NCBI GenBank assembly: GCA_016708845.1
Contig: JADJFB010000008.1
Span: 1 to 64,000 of the forward strand
Direction: 5' to 3'
DNA: 64,000 nt
From: Bacteroidota bacterium
Lineage (GTDB): Bacteria; Bacteroidota; Bacteroidia; B-17B0; Aurantibacillaceae
Positions 10,376 through 21,216 of the stretch are shown in pieces (the stretch's first letter is position 1; every line of letters begins with the position of its first letter). A program made the position numbers and the translations under genes. A model generated the notes under the pieces. The model saw nothing but the letters and a program-made list of their open reading frames with translations, did no database searches and was not told where the DNA came from.

Positions 10376-11338
10376 TTAAAAAAGCTCTCTTTTTTTAAAT
10401 TTCAATAATATCTCTAAAGGTAAAATTGCTTTGTTGACGGTAAAATAAGGAAATAATTCTGGTCCAAAGCTTCTAAAAAATTTCTCAACCCCTTTTAGCA
10501 TAGAACCTTCAAAATCAAATGTGGTACATCCCAAATCCTTTGACTTTTCAATACATTTTTGAACTAATAAATTATTAACGCCTTGTATTCCTGATTTTTT
10601 ATCAACGCCACCTAACATATAATAACAGTTATGTTGATCATACACACAAAAAACCATACCTAACGTAGCATTGTCTTTTTTAGCAACTAAGCAAAAAGAA
10701 TTAGAGAAGTCTGAAAACTTTAAAAATATATTTTCTAAAATTGGTTCGTAAATATTAGCACCAGTTGCACTTAATGTGGTTTTGAAATAATTAAACTCTT
10801 CTTTTTTAGTCAATATACTATCTTCAACAACAACGCCTTCTTTAATAGCTTTATTAATCGCATTTCTATTCTTTGAATCAAAATTAGATTTAATAGTCTC
10901 AATGGATTGTTGAAGATTAATACGATACGTATAATTTGGTATTACTTTATAGCCACTCCAAATAAAAGATTGTAAATCGATAATTTGTGATGGAAAAGCG
11001 ATAATAGTTAATGCACTTTTTTGATTAGTAAAAAATGTACATAGCTCATTCATCACTTCTTTCGAAAAGTTATTAATGGAAGCGTTATTCTTACTATCAG
11101 AAACATAAAACAAACCACAATGCGGTGTGTATGGTGGAAGTTTAATAAACTTAAATCCAAACTTTTTTGTATCCAAAAAATAAAAGCCGCCAATTAATTG
11201 ATGTTCATCTTTATATATACCAATAAGAGTAAGAGTGTCTCCATAAATACTCAACCATTTTTTGCTGGCAAAAACACCAATGTGCGATTCTGCTTTTTCG
11301 CAAAAAAAATCTATATTATCTATTGGTTTTAAAATCAC
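10376..11338 (-). CDS. FemAB/GNAT-like acyltransferase, paralogue of the next gene
   Basis: 320-residue member of the same family as the protein at 9530-10375. Both share the KLPPYTPHCGLF/YLPQPPFTSQLGVFG segment, a (K)RNxINKAI helix and a C-terminal FDFEGSMLKGVEKFFRSFG motif, which is the diagnostic part of this fold. The family includes peptidoglycan bridge enzymes and exopolysaccharide N-acyltransferases. Tandem paralogues suggest two sequential acylations or two alternative acyl donors for an amino sugar, which fits the DegT aminotransferase in the same operon (inference). Confidence 0.75.
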   Translation of the reverse strand: MILKPIDNIDFFCEKAESHIGVFASKKWLSIYGDTLTLIGIYKDEHQLIGGFYFLDTKKFGFKFIKLPPYTPHCGLFYVSDSKNNASINNFSKEVMNELCTFFTNQKSALTIIAFPSQIIDLQSFIWSGYKVIPNYTYRINLQQSIETIKSNFDSKNRNAINKAIKEGVVVEDSILTKKEEFNYFKTTLSATGANIYEPILENIFLKFSDFSNSFCLVAKKDNATLGMVFCVYDQHNCYYMLGGVDKKSGIQGVNNLLVQKCIEKSKDLGCTTFDFEGSMLKGVEKFFRSFGPELFPYFTVNKAILPLEILLKFKKRELF

Positions 11339-11357
11339 TTTAATTTATTTAAATTTC

Positions 11358-12458
11358 TTACACTAATTGCTGATAGTGTTTTACTAACAACTTACTTTCT
11401 GCTTCCCAAGAAAACTCTTGATCGATTAATTGTTTTCCTGTTATTCCCATACTTTGTCTTAAACTACTATCTAATTTAAGTTTTTTAATACTATTAGCAA
11501 TTTCCTCTGCATTCATGGGATTTGCAAATATAGCTGTGTGATTAAATATCTTCTTCCAATACTCAAAATCTGACATAATCATCGGTTTACGACATGCCAT
11601 ATATTCAAAAGCTTTCACTGGCAAACTAGTCACATGATTTTTAGTTGGATACAATAAAGCGATGCCAACATCTGCACGTTTTATATAGGGATAAACATCT
11701 TCTAATTTAAATTGTCCGAAATAAGTTACATATTTATAACCTTCCAATGCTTCACATTCTGCTTTATATGTTTCGCTAGACCAATCGCCTAATAACCAAA
11801 ACTCAATAGAAGAATCATTAAGAATTTCTAATGCTTTTACAACTTCCTTAATACCTCTAATTTCAGATAAACCACCTACATAAATTAATTTAAACGTATC
11901 ATTATCATTTTGATAAACTGGCATCCGGTCTATTAACTTCACTATGGCCAAATTTCTAATAATGCACGTTTTTTTAGGATTAAACTTAGAGGCAATATCT
12001 GGCGTTGCTGGCATAATAGCATCAAAGAATAAACAACAAAATTTTTCACATAAATAAATTATACCTGAGAATATTTTTCTTACTACCTGAAATTTTATCC
12101 AAGGTTTATATAGAACTTGCTTGGGTAAATCTTCATGAACGTCATAAATTACTTTCTTACCAAACAACTTCAACCAAACACCAATAAACATTAATTCTGG
12201 ATCATGAAAGTGATAAATCTTTGCGTTAATTTTTAAAGCTTTAAAAAATGCAATCCAAGAAAGAACAAATACACGAGTCAATCGAGAACTAGCCTTTTTT
12301 AAAGGAACTATTTTAACTCCATTCTCAATGCGTTCATTTTCTGAAGGAACTAAATAATACACTTCATAGCCTGCCTCTGATAAAGAAACACATTCTTTAT
12401 AGAATATTCTATCATCATTATCAGGATGAACAGTAGATATGTGACAAACTTTAATCAT
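11358..12458 (-). CDS. Family 4 glycosyltransferase (GT-B)
   Basis: 366-residue GT-B retaining glycosyltransferase. N-terminal VCHISTVHPDNDDRIFYKE is the usual acceptor-domain start. The donor domain begins near 200 (FKLIYVGGLSEIRGIKEVVK) and contains WLLGDWSS, YIKRADVGIALLYPT and the donor-binding LPVKAFEYMACRKPMI with the conserved Glu. Cytosolic, membrane-associated at most. It overlaps the preceding GT4 stop by 1 nt, consistent with translational coupling. The sugar transferred cannot be assigned. Confidence 0.9.
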   Translation of the reverse strand: MIKVCHISTVHPDNDDRIFYKECVSLSEAGYEVYYLVPSENERIENGVKIVPLKKASSRLTRVFVLSWIAFFKALKINAKIYHFHDPELMFIGVWLKLFGKKVIYDVHEDLPKQVLYKPWIKFQVVRKIFSGIIYLCEKFCCLFFDAIMPATPDIASKFNPKKTCIIRNLAIVKLIDRMPVYQNDNDTFKLIYVGGLSEIRGIKEVVKALEILNDSSIEFWLLGDWSSETYKAECEALEGYKYVTYFGQFKLEDVYPYIKRADVGIALLYPTKNHVTSLPVKAFEYMACRKPMIMSDFEYWKKIFNHTAIFANPMNAEEIANSIKKLKLDSSLRQSMGITGKQLIDQEFSWEAESKLLVKHYQQLV

Positions 12459-13496
12459 TAAATACCAAGTTCCTTATAAATATTAGTAAACTTATTATAA
12501 GCAACTTCTACAGTTCCTTTTTTTAGAATAACACTTTTATTAATCTCTGCCACTCGATCTAAAACTTTTTGGTCTTTATCCAAAATAAAATTAAAATCTG
12601 ATTTATAATAAGCACCGTTGACTCTATCACTAATCCACTCTCTTTTGGCTGGTAATGATGAAACAATAGGTAACAACCATAATACATTGCTTCTAACAAA
12701 CTAATTGAAGTAGCGTCACTATCTGGGATTGAAACATAAAATTTTGATTTTGCATACCATTTCAAATTTTCTGCTAATGATAGCCAGCCAACAAACGTAA
12801 CTTTATCTGTTAATTTTAGATCAGCTGTTAGTTTTTTAAATTTTCAGTTTCCTCACCTGTAGCTGCAATTACTAATCTATACGTATTTCTACCAGTGTCT
12901 TCTAACTTTTTAAAAGCCCTAATAATTTCATCAATATTATATAGTGGTTTATGCAATCTATTACTATAAATAATATTTTCTTTTTCTACAAATAATTCAT
13001 CATGCAGCTCCATTCCAAAATTAGCAATTACCACTTTGCTTTTTTTACTCGGCATATACTTCAAAACTTCCTGTCCCAAATACTCAGCATCTGCTGTAAC
13101 AACATCTGCATTTTTCAAACAATATTTTACAATTTGTCTTAAAATGAAACTCTTTTTAGGCGACAATAAAATATCACTACCCCAAGCTGTTAAAACTATT
13201 GGAACTTTAAATGATTTTAATGCTAGTATTGAAAATAATGCCACTGAATTAACCTGATGCACATGAACGACATCTGGCTTAAATTCACGAAATACAGATC
13301 TGATTTTTTTTATCGTGTAGAAAAAGTTACTTATTTTTTTGTACGAAAAATCAACAAACTCAACAGGTTCAATAGGAGATTTTTCGTTGGATTTATTGGT
13401 GATTAATAAAACTTCGTCAAAATAAGGCTTTACCAAATGATAATAATTATTGACGTGGATAGAGTGATTTCCTATTAACAATAATTTCTTACCCAT
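12458..13496 (-). CDS. Family 4 glycosyltransferase (frameshifted)
   Basis: GT-B glycosyltransferase split over three frames (12828-13496, 12559-12765, 12458-12676). The N-terminal part begins MGKKLLLIGNHSIHVNNYYH and has DVVHVHQVNSVALFSILAL and LTAWGSDILLSPKK, typical of capsule and LPS GT4 enzymes. The donor domain starts YSNRLHKPLYNIDEIIRAFK. The later pieces give the conserved SIPDSDATSISLLEAMYYGC and a C-terminal helix region. Two single-base corrections, around 12820-12840 and 12670, give an uninterrupted protein of about 345 residues. Confidence 0.86.
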
Positions 13497-13502
13497 TTTA
13501 GT

Positions 13503-14540
13503 TTATTTTTTATCTAGTTGACTGTACTTTGTTATCGTTTTGTAAAAAAGCTTTATAAAGTCCTTAAATTTAAGATATTTTACTTTAAAAAATGGCAATT
13601 TGAAGGCTAATTTTATATTCAATAAGCCCATGCCAGAATTACCACATACTTTAACCCATCTGGATACTAATACCCTTGAATGTTCTTCTAGATAATTAGG
13701 ATATTTAATAGCAAATTGACGGTGTAACTTATCTAAAAATGCTACACCTGAATTTAAATAATCTTCATCTTGTTTACTAATACCCTTAAACAAATTCAAT
13801 AGAAATTTAGACTCTATCGCAGTTGGAAAAATATTGAATTGAGATAACAAATTGGTTTGAATTTTTGAAACACTTTGATATTTATGATCTTCAAATACGG
13901 TTGATACTTGCTTATCATGAATTCTATAATTCAATAAAAATTCAGGAATATTTTTACTATTACCCAAAAACACTAATCTACTCCATAAATCATAATCTTC
14001 TGAGTGCTTATAATCTTCTCTATAAAACTCATTTAACTGAAGTAAAGATTCTTTCTTTATCATCACACTAGGATGTGCAAAAGGGCAGACAAAAAATATA
14101 GATGACAAAATTTGAGCATTAGTAACTGGAATATGACTAATATACTCCTCCGAACCATTACCAAATGTTTTGATAAAAGAGCCACAAATAACTAAATTTT
14201 CATCTTTTTCAAATTCCAAAATTTGTTTTTCAAATCGGGTAGAAACAGAAACGTCATCTGCATCCATACGAGCAATAAATGTACCTTTAGATAATCCTAT
14301 TCCTCTATTAAGCGTAAAGATTAAACCTTTATTAGTTTCATTTTTTATATAAACAATCCTAGAATCCTCAAAGCCTTTAATGATTGATTCACTATTATCA
14401 GACGAACCATCATCTAATATCAATAACTCGAAGTGCTTATAGGTTTGCTTTAAAATACTCTCAATAGCCTCCGCTAGATATTGCTGACCATTATATACTG
14501 GCATTAAAACCGATATCAAAGGATTTACATCTTTAGCCAT
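13503..14540 (-). CDS. Family 2 glycosyltransferase
   Basis: 345-residue GT-A inverting glycosyltransferase. Motifs: SVLMPVYNGQQYLAEAIESI, ILDDGSSDNSE, ARMDADDVS (the DxD metal-binding motif) and DYKHSEDYDLWSRL (the catalytic-base ED region). The C-terminal ~100 residues are helical and poorly conserved, probably acceptor-binding. Its start overlaps the fucosyltransferase end by 16 nt, so it belongs to the same operon. Donor sugar unknown. Confidence 0.92.
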   Translation of the reverse strand: MAKDVNPLISVLMPVYNGQQYLAEAIESILKQTYKHFELLILDDGSSDNSESIIKGFEDSRIVYIKNETNKGLIFTLNRGIGLSKGTFIARMDADDVSVSTRFEKQILEFEKDENLVICGSFIKTFGNGSEEYISHIPVTNAQILSSIFFVCPFAHPSVMIKKESLLQLNEFYREDYKHSEDYDLWSRLVFLGNSKNIPEFLLNYRIHDKQVSTVFEDHKYQSVSKIQTNLLSQFNIFPTAIESKFLLNLFKGISKQDEDYLNSGVAFLDKLHRQFAIKYPNYLEEHSRVLVSRWVKVCGNSGMGLLNIKLAFKLPFFKVKYLKFKDFIKLFYKTITKYSQLDKK

Positions 14541-15406
14541 GAATTCGGTATTAAATCTTTTGTATTTAAATTTTTATCTGCAAACCATTTTTCGGGTGCA
14601 ATAACAGTTTTTTGTGGATTTTGATTTAACCAAGCACCCCACCAACTAAAACTACTATTAGCAATGATATTGTGTTTACATTGACTCATCAAATACATAT
14701 CAAAAACGCTATTCTCTCCCGTATTAAAATCAACATAAAAACATTCATTAATCAACTTTAAATTAACTTTCACCCAATCCATATCATCCGAAAAGATAAA
14801 TACTTTTACATCTTTAAATAAACCATTAAGATGAGCCATTGCTTTATCATAATAATCTAAAGGAAGAGTACCATGATATACACTAGCGCTTTTATCAGAA
14901 ACATAATCCCCTCTTCTAATATGTAAACTGACTGAATTAGAATTTAAAATTAAGTCTTTGGTTGATTTACAATGCGCCGTCATTTCTTTTTTAATGACTA
15001 ATTCTTTTAATAAAACTTCTCGAATAGAATCAAAGTATTTTTCAGATTGCCAATAGCCATTTAAGTATGAATTATTGGGATATGATTCAAAAGCATCATC
15101 ATATTCAAAACCTTTTTGATTCCTAATAAAATATTTTGAAGGAAATGATGGGAACAACTTAGTAACTACCTTTTGGAAAAAGGTTCGTTTATAAAATACT
15201 TCTAATTCATTATTAGACGCAATTGATGCTGTAATATTAAATACATGTAATTCTAATTCTCGTTTAGTATAAACGTTTTTCGGATCTGCATTTAAAAGAC
15301 TTAAATCTAATTTTAGTTCGGTTTGATATTTCAATGCCAAGGCCCTTCCAGTTGCGTACTGAAACAATTGGTTACCCAAACCACCCATTAATTTAACAAC
15401 TATCAC
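14525..15406 (-). CDS. GT11 alpha-1,2-fucosyltransferase-like enzyme
   Basis: 293-residue GT11 enzyme that transfers fucose from GDP-fucose to a galactose-type acceptor. The sequence has the family start MIVVKLMGGLGNQLFQYATG, the GDP-binding motif HIRRGDYVS (residues 162-170), FIFSDDMDWV and the C-terminal NSSFSWWGAWLN motif. Length and motif order match bacterial WbsJ/FutC-like proteins. This implies that the glycan contains fucose or a close 6-deoxyhexose. The GDP-fucose biosynthesis genes are not in this window. Confidence 0.93.
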   Translation of the reverse strand: MIVVKLMGGLGNQLFQYATGRALALKYQTELKLDLSLLNADPKNVYTKRELELHVFNITASIASNNELEVFYKRTFFQKVVTKLFPSFPSKYFIRNQKGFEYDDAFESYPNNSYLNGYWQSEKYFDSIREVLLKELVIKKEMTAHCKSTKDLILNSNSVSLHIRRGDYVSDKSASVYHGTLPLDYYDKAMAHLNGLFKDVKVFIFSDDMDWVKVNLKLINECFYVDFNTGENSVFDMYLMSQCKHNIIANSSFSWWGAWLNQNPQKTVIAPEKWFADKNLNTKDLIPNSWLKM

Positions 15407-15408
15407 AA

Positions 15409-16354
15409 TTAATATTTTTCTATTTTAAAATAACGTCTATTGTACTTACTATTTAGCAACCTATATTTTATTCGTTTCAGCGTTTTAAATTTATGCAAAT
15501 TTTGAAACACTTGATTGAAAAATTCCTTTAAGTTCTCTGGTACTTCACAAATTTGTTTCAAATCCTCCATCGAATTAACGTCATATCTCAAAAATAACTC
15601 ATCAAAAAAAGCAAAATAATTCTTCCGAGATTTAATTTGATTAACAATTTTAGAAAACAACAATACATGTTCTTTAATTTGTATTTGCCTATCGTACTCT
15701 ATTTGCTGTGTCACTTGAGTTTCCATTCCGTGAATGGTACAAATAAGAGGCTTATCAATATATTGAACCCCATTATTCTTTGTTAAAGCCGATATATAAA
15801 AATCAATATCAACTAACCATTTAAATCTATTATCAAACTTCACTGCCATTTCTTTTCTATAAATAGTAGCGCTTGGAGCTCCTATTAAATTTTTAAAAAA
15901 CAAATAATGATATTCGTTTTTAAGTTTATCTAATAAACGTGGGGAACAAGTGTGTATTGAGTTTTTATTGGTCTTTATATTACAAACTAAGGTAGCCGAA
16001 AATCCAAAGTCTGCGTTTGGATTATTCTCTAATAAGGAAACAAACTGAGCTAAACTATTGGTTTCAGTAAAAAAATCATCGTGATGAAGGACTTTAATAT
16101 ATCTACCTTGAGCCTTAGAAATCGAATGGTTCCAGTTTTCGGGAGTTCCTAGTGAAGGAGAATTTCTATAATAACTGATTTTATCGTTTAAGCTAAGAGA
16201 ATCTATATAAGATTTCACTGTATCGTTTGTAGAATCGTCAGATATCACTATTTCATAATCTAAATACTTTAATAAGAATGGATTGAATACATTTTTTTAA
16301 GTATTCAACCTGATTATAAGTAGGTATGCATATCGAAACTATAACCTTAGACAT
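15409..16354 (-). CDS. Family 2 glycosyltransferase (frameshifted)
   Basis: GT-A glycosyltransferase. The N terminus MSKVIVSICIPTYNQVEYL starts at 16354 and shifts frame near 16262, after which VISDDSTNDTVKSYI continues in the 15409-16248 frame. Other motifs: YRNSPSLGTPENWN, VLHHDDFFTE (metal-binding region) and RFKWLVDIDFYISAL. Rejoined length is about 314 residues. The start ATG overlaps the stop of the next upstream gene (ATGTCTAA overlap of 8 nt), indicating coupling. Donor sugar unknown. Confidence 0.88.
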
Positions 16355-17367
16355 TTTTAATTGTAAATTTCAAATAGCTAATCAAATAATTAAATCTAAT
16401 GGAATTGATTAATGCTGATTTTTTTCCTTGTTCAATTAGACTCAACCAAGATAAATATTTTTTATCAGGTAAAACCTTTACTAATAATTCTAACGACTCT
16501 TTTAAGAAACTCAAATCATTCCTTTTCTCAAAAATAATCTTCTCCAAAGAATAGATAGCATAAGCTGTTTTTTGTTTGAACTTATTTTTTAAAACAGAAT
16601 CTTCTATTAAATTCTCATATCTGTATCCTATTCTTAATCCTGCCAAAAACATTTTAAAAGCGTTATTACTGCTATGACTTGTTTTATGAACTCGGATTAA
16701 TGTCATACTATCTTTTTCTTTATCCAATATGAATTTTTTATCGGCGAAAGTAAATCTTAAACCAAAGTTCCCAATCTTCGTTATAAGCCAAAGTTTCATC
16801 AAAATTACCTATCTCATTCAAGGTACTTTTTTTAATAAGAGGAGAACTAATGACCATAATATTTGCTTTTAACAAGTCTGGTAACATCTCCTTTTTTTGA
16901 CCTTGCGCATAACACATCCATGGTTTATCATGAATTTTATTTAGCTGCATGGCGAAAAACAGTTCATTGTTATTGCCATGTGCAAAATACCTCATGTCTG
17001 AATAAACTATATCCGTATCAGGATTATTATTAAAAATAGAAATACCGTTCTTTAATTTATTCACTTGCAATAAATCATCAGCATCTAAAAACTGAATGTA
17101 ATCTCCTTTTGCCTCTTTAATTCCAAGGTTTCTGGCAGCAGACGGTCCCTTGATTGGTTGATATAAATATTTTATTCTATTATCTAATGTTGCAAATGAA
17201 TGAATAACATCTTTAGAATTATCGGTAGAAGCGTTATCTATGATTAAACATTCCCAATTGGTATGCGACTGATTTTTAAGATTTTCAAAACACTCCGACA
17301 AGAAATGAGCATAATTATAACAAGGTATAATGATGGATACTAATGGTTCTTGTTTAAACTCTGCCAT
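16347..17367 (-). CDS. Family 2 glycosyltransferase (frameshifted)
   Basis: GT2 enzyme in two frames, 16738-17367 and 16347-16802. The first has SIIPCYNYAHFLSECFENL, IIDNASTDNS, the QFLDADDLLQ metal-binding motif and FDETLAYNEDWELWF (ED motif). The second carries the helical C terminus (FLAGLRIGYRYENL onwards). One indel near 16740-16750 (FxxTFADKKFIL junction) restores about 340 residues. It is preceded by the GT2-GT4 fusion gene with a 4-nt gap. Confidence 0.88.
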
Positions 17368-17371
17368 CTTT

Positions 17372-19409
17372 TTAATTAATTGAATGAGTGTTTAATAAAG
17401 TGGAATATGAATTAAAAAAGCGTTCTCTACTAAAATGAGTCAATGCATATTGATGAGCATTAGATGATAATCTCTGTAACTCTTCTCTATTATTATTTAA
17501 ATAGTTCAGCTTTTCTTCAAACTCATTCATAATATCTAATTTCGATAACGAATTTATCAAATATCCGTTTTCGTTAGGTATAACATGTTCTGAAATACCT
17601 CCTACATTTGTACTTACAGGAACAGCCCCATTCATCATCCCCTCCATAATTACCATTGGAAATCCCTCTCTTGAAGAAGCTATCAAAATAACATGAAACT
17701 CTTTATACAACTTTTGCAATTGCTTTTCATTAGAAACCACACCATGAAAAACACAAGATTTTTGTAAGTCTAATGGAATTGCCCATTTTACATCTCCAAC
17801 AAAATGAAATTGTATTGTTGAATTTAAGTTTGACATTTTATTGGCAAGTTTTGCAATCAAGTCAACTCGTTTCTCTTCACTTCCTCTTCCAACAAATCCA
17901 ATTTTAAAAACATTTGTTTCTTTTTTGAGGTAATTGATTTTGAGATTCAACAAAGTTTGGAATCGTTACAATATTAGATATAAAACTATCAGAGATATGA
18001 TGTTTTTTATAAAGTTCTATAAAATCTGATTTAGTTTTTTGATTAATCACAATTCTTTTTTTCAATCGACTAACACAAGGCAAACTCCATTTCTCAGGCC
18101 CAGATTCATATTTATGCACAAAAGCATGAATTAAATCAAAACAATTAGTTTGAGATGGTAAATGCGGAATAGTCTCATAAAAAAATTTAGAATTGCAACC
18201 AAAGAAATTAACTGAAGTATTTTCAGAACAGATATTGTTCAATTTTTTATAGAGCCAACGTTTTCCAAATTCTAATTTTATTAAATCATAAATCTCTATT
18301 ACTGTTGAGTACTGAGAAAAATGCTTATAAAACGCATCGTTATCTGATTTTGATGTTATTAGCGTTAAACTGTTTTTTTGGTTCACAGCTTCTAATATCG
18401 ACGCATGAACCCTATCAGCACCACCAGTATGAAATGAAGGAAAGAAATAAACAACACGAACTGGATCTTGAGTACTCTTGAATATCTTCTTAGCGGCAAA
18501 ATATTGTTTAATGAAATTAGTTTTATTTAATTTTATTAAACTTAAAACGATAGAATAGAATCTAGGAGATAATGATTCGAAAGCATATTTAATAAAATCT
18601 TTAATCAAAGACTTTAATACTCTCTTATCTGTTCTTTTGAACTTAGAATGACTTAATTTATACTTTATGTATTTATACTTAAAGGAAAGTACTTTCTTAT
18701 TAACTCCTAGTTTATTTGTAGAAACAGTAGTACTTGCCTCGTGCTGACGGTACCTCAGTAATACTTCAGGTAATTTAGAAATACGGTAATTTAAAGCCAA
18801 TACATCCAACCAAAGTCCCCAATCTTCATTATGAACATACAAATCATTATACATAATGGAGATAACGACATCCCTACGCATCATTACTGTGGGCTGTCCA
18901 ACGCAATTAACATACGGGAGTGTTTCTAAAATATCTTGATCTGAAACCACACCAAAATCTTCTGGCCAAATACCAACTTCATCATTGTGTTGATTTATTA
19001 GAACAAGTTTGGAACCTAAAATGGCAACGTCTGGATGCTTTTCTAAAAATGCAAATTGCTTTTCTAATCTAGTTGGCAAACTAATATCATCTGCATCCAT
19101 ATTAGCAATATATTTTCCCTTTGCTAATTGCAAACCTTTATTTCTGGTTTTTATAATGCCAAGATTCCGTTCGTTATTGACAAGTTTAATTCTGGGATCT
19201 TTAAAGCTTTCAATAATCTGTAATGAGCTGTCGGTTGAACCATCATTTATGATAATAAACTCGAAATTCTTATAAGTTTGATTTAAAATACTCTCAATTG
19301 CTTCTCTCAAGAACAGAGATGCATTGTAAACAGGCATTAAAACCGTAATTTGAGTATCTAAATTATCGTTCAATATTTGATATGATTCATTATAGTTATT
19401 TAAGACCAA
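17372..19409 (-). CDS. Fused GT2-GT4 bifunctional glycosyltransferase (frameshifted)
   Basis: About 680 residues after repair of one indel near 17915 (QLPQKETNVFKIGFVGRG junction). Residues ~20-300 form a GT-A family 2 domain: TVLMPVYNASLFLREAIESI, IINDGSTDSS, ANMDADDISL, HNEDWGLWLDVL. From ~330 a GT-B family 4 unit begins (VVYFFPSFHTGGADRVHAS). Its donor half continues in the second frame (SREGFPMVIMEGMMNGAVPV, with conserved glutamates). Two catalytic domains in one chain suggest consecutive sugar additions. A TTG at 19409 or an internal TTG is the likely start, since no ATG precedes the GT2 domain. It overlaps the FkbM-like gene by 14 nt. Confidence 0.85.
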
Positions 19410-19951
19410 AAAATGATTTTATTTTCTCTTTACGAGCTTTATTTCTTCTGGCTCTTTTAAACGATTCTATTTTTTTTGAATCAAAATAATTTAAGTTAGC
19501 ATATAATTGATCACCAGCAACTTCATTTACTGTATCTAAAATATTAACGAAATTATTTTTCTGCATAATTTTTCATTTCCTCTGATGGAGGTAATAACGA
19601 ACTTGATTTGTTTCCAAAGTCCCACTCTTCACTATTTTTTAAATCACCTGGTTCACCTTCTGATAAAAAGAATTCAGCTGTTCCATTTTCAATACTTAAT
19701 GCAATGTTTTCTAAAACAATATTTTGTCTGTTATATTTTTTGATAGATTCTAACCCTATTGCTAAATTATCTTGACGAGGTTCAAATGCATATACCGTTG
19801 AATTTGGGAATAACAATGAGTAACGAATAGAGTCTTCTGCCTCACAAGCTCCAATATCAAAAACCGATTTCACTTTATCTTTTTCAAGAAGTAAAAGCAA
19901 TTCAAATTCAATTTCAATAGGACTATTTATATATTTTTCTCTATTAAACAT
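19396..19951 (-). CDS. Short FkbM-like methyltransferase (frameshifted, C-terminal half atypical)
   Basis: The N-terminal 132 residues match the FkbM-type SAM methyltransferase start: VKSVFDIGACEAEDSIRYS (motif I), VYAFEPRQDNLAIGL, NIALSIENGTAEFFLSEGEP and KSSSLLPPSEE. Restoring one A near 19555 extends the frame to a stop at 19396, adding ~50 residues (TVNEVAGDQLYANLNYF and a basic tail). The total, about 185 residues, is much shorter than the usual ~250, and the second FkbM half (the LHMDVQGAE-like segment) is missing. It may be a truncated, inactive or divergent enzyme. It probably O-methylates a sugar, possibly as a chain terminator for ABC export (inference). Confidence 0.7.
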
Positions 19952-19976
19952 AATGCATTAAATTCTATTTATATAA

Positions 19977-21216
19977 CTACGAAATTTTATAGGGAAATTG
20001 ATTTAATAAAATCCCACTATTTGTATTAACTACCCTATTTGATTCGGGCATATTGATAATATCAGAAATATTAAAAAAGACTGTACTAGTATTATAATCT
20101 AAAGATTCATTTCCTCTAGAAATACCAATTACCAATTTATAAATACCTGGCACTAAATACACTTTTTCAAAAGTGAAGACAATTTCATTTAAGCCTATCT
20201 TGAAATTTTCTGGTCTCGACCAGGTCGTGATAATTGGCAGTTCAGTTGCTGATAATATTCCAAATCCAACAACTGTTCCTTCTAGAGGAATTGTTGACTC
20301 AAATTGCATATGAATATCAATTGTATCGCCCACAGGATAATCAGAACAAAGCTCTCCTTTTTTATCCCTTAATTCTACTTTTGTAAAGTAAGCTTTTGAA
20401 GTTTTGAAATTAGGACTGTCTTCGAAAGTAAATACCGAACTTGAAATAGTATTTCCTACATCCAAATATTTTTTAATTGTATCAGAAATATTTCCATAGT
20501 CCATCACTCTACCTTTTGCAAAAACAAACCTTTGTTACAAAGATTTTGAACAGCACCCATATTATGACTCACAAACAAAATCGTTCGACCTTCCTTACTG
20601 CTAACTTCATTCATTTTCCCCAAACATTTCTTTTGAAAAGCAGCATCGCCAACGGCTAGCACTTCGTCTACAATTAAAATATCTGGCTCCAAGTTAGCGG
20701 CAACAGCAAATGCTAAACGCACATACATTCCGCTACTATAACGCTTTACAGGTGTATCCAAAAAATTCTCAACTTCAGAAAAATCAACAATTTCATCAAA
20801 TTTACGATCAATTTCGTGTTTAGTCATTCCTAAAATAGAACCATTCAGGTAGATATTTTCTCTACCTGATAAATCACCATGAAATCCAGTACCAACCTCC
20901 AATAAAGAAGCCATACGTCCTATATATTCTATCCTTCCTTTAGTTGGCGGTGTAATACGTGATAATATTTTTAATAAGGTTGATTTTCCAGCACCATTTC
21001 TTCCTATTACACCAACTCTATCACCTTTTTGAATTTCAAAACCAACATCTTGTAGTGCCCAAAAATCAGTGGTTTCCCTTTTTTGATTAATGTTTTTAAT
21101 GTTTTTTAATCCATTAATAAAATTTCCATACAACGTGTCGCTTTTTTGAATAACACTTTTATTAAGTAAATAATGCTTACTTAATCCCTCAACTTTATGA
21201 TGGTGTTATTGCTCAT
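19977..21216 (-). CDS. wzt: Wzt polysaccharide ABC exporter ATPase (frameshifted)
   Basis: Cytoplasmic ATPase of the O-antigen/capsule ABC exporter. The start ATG at 21216 overlaps the permease stop (TAATG). A lost base near 21188 shifts frame before the main nucleotide-binding domain. Visible motifs: Walker A GRNGAGKSTLLK, Q-loop region, signature YSSGMYVRLAFAV, Walker B ILIVDEVLAVGD, and the H-loop in LFVSHNMGAV. A second indel near 20507 leads into a C-terminal beta-sandwich domain (19977-20500; GTVVGFGI, YLVPGIYKLVIGI), which in Wzt binds the terminal modification of the glycan. Full length is about 412 residues. Confidence 0.92.
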
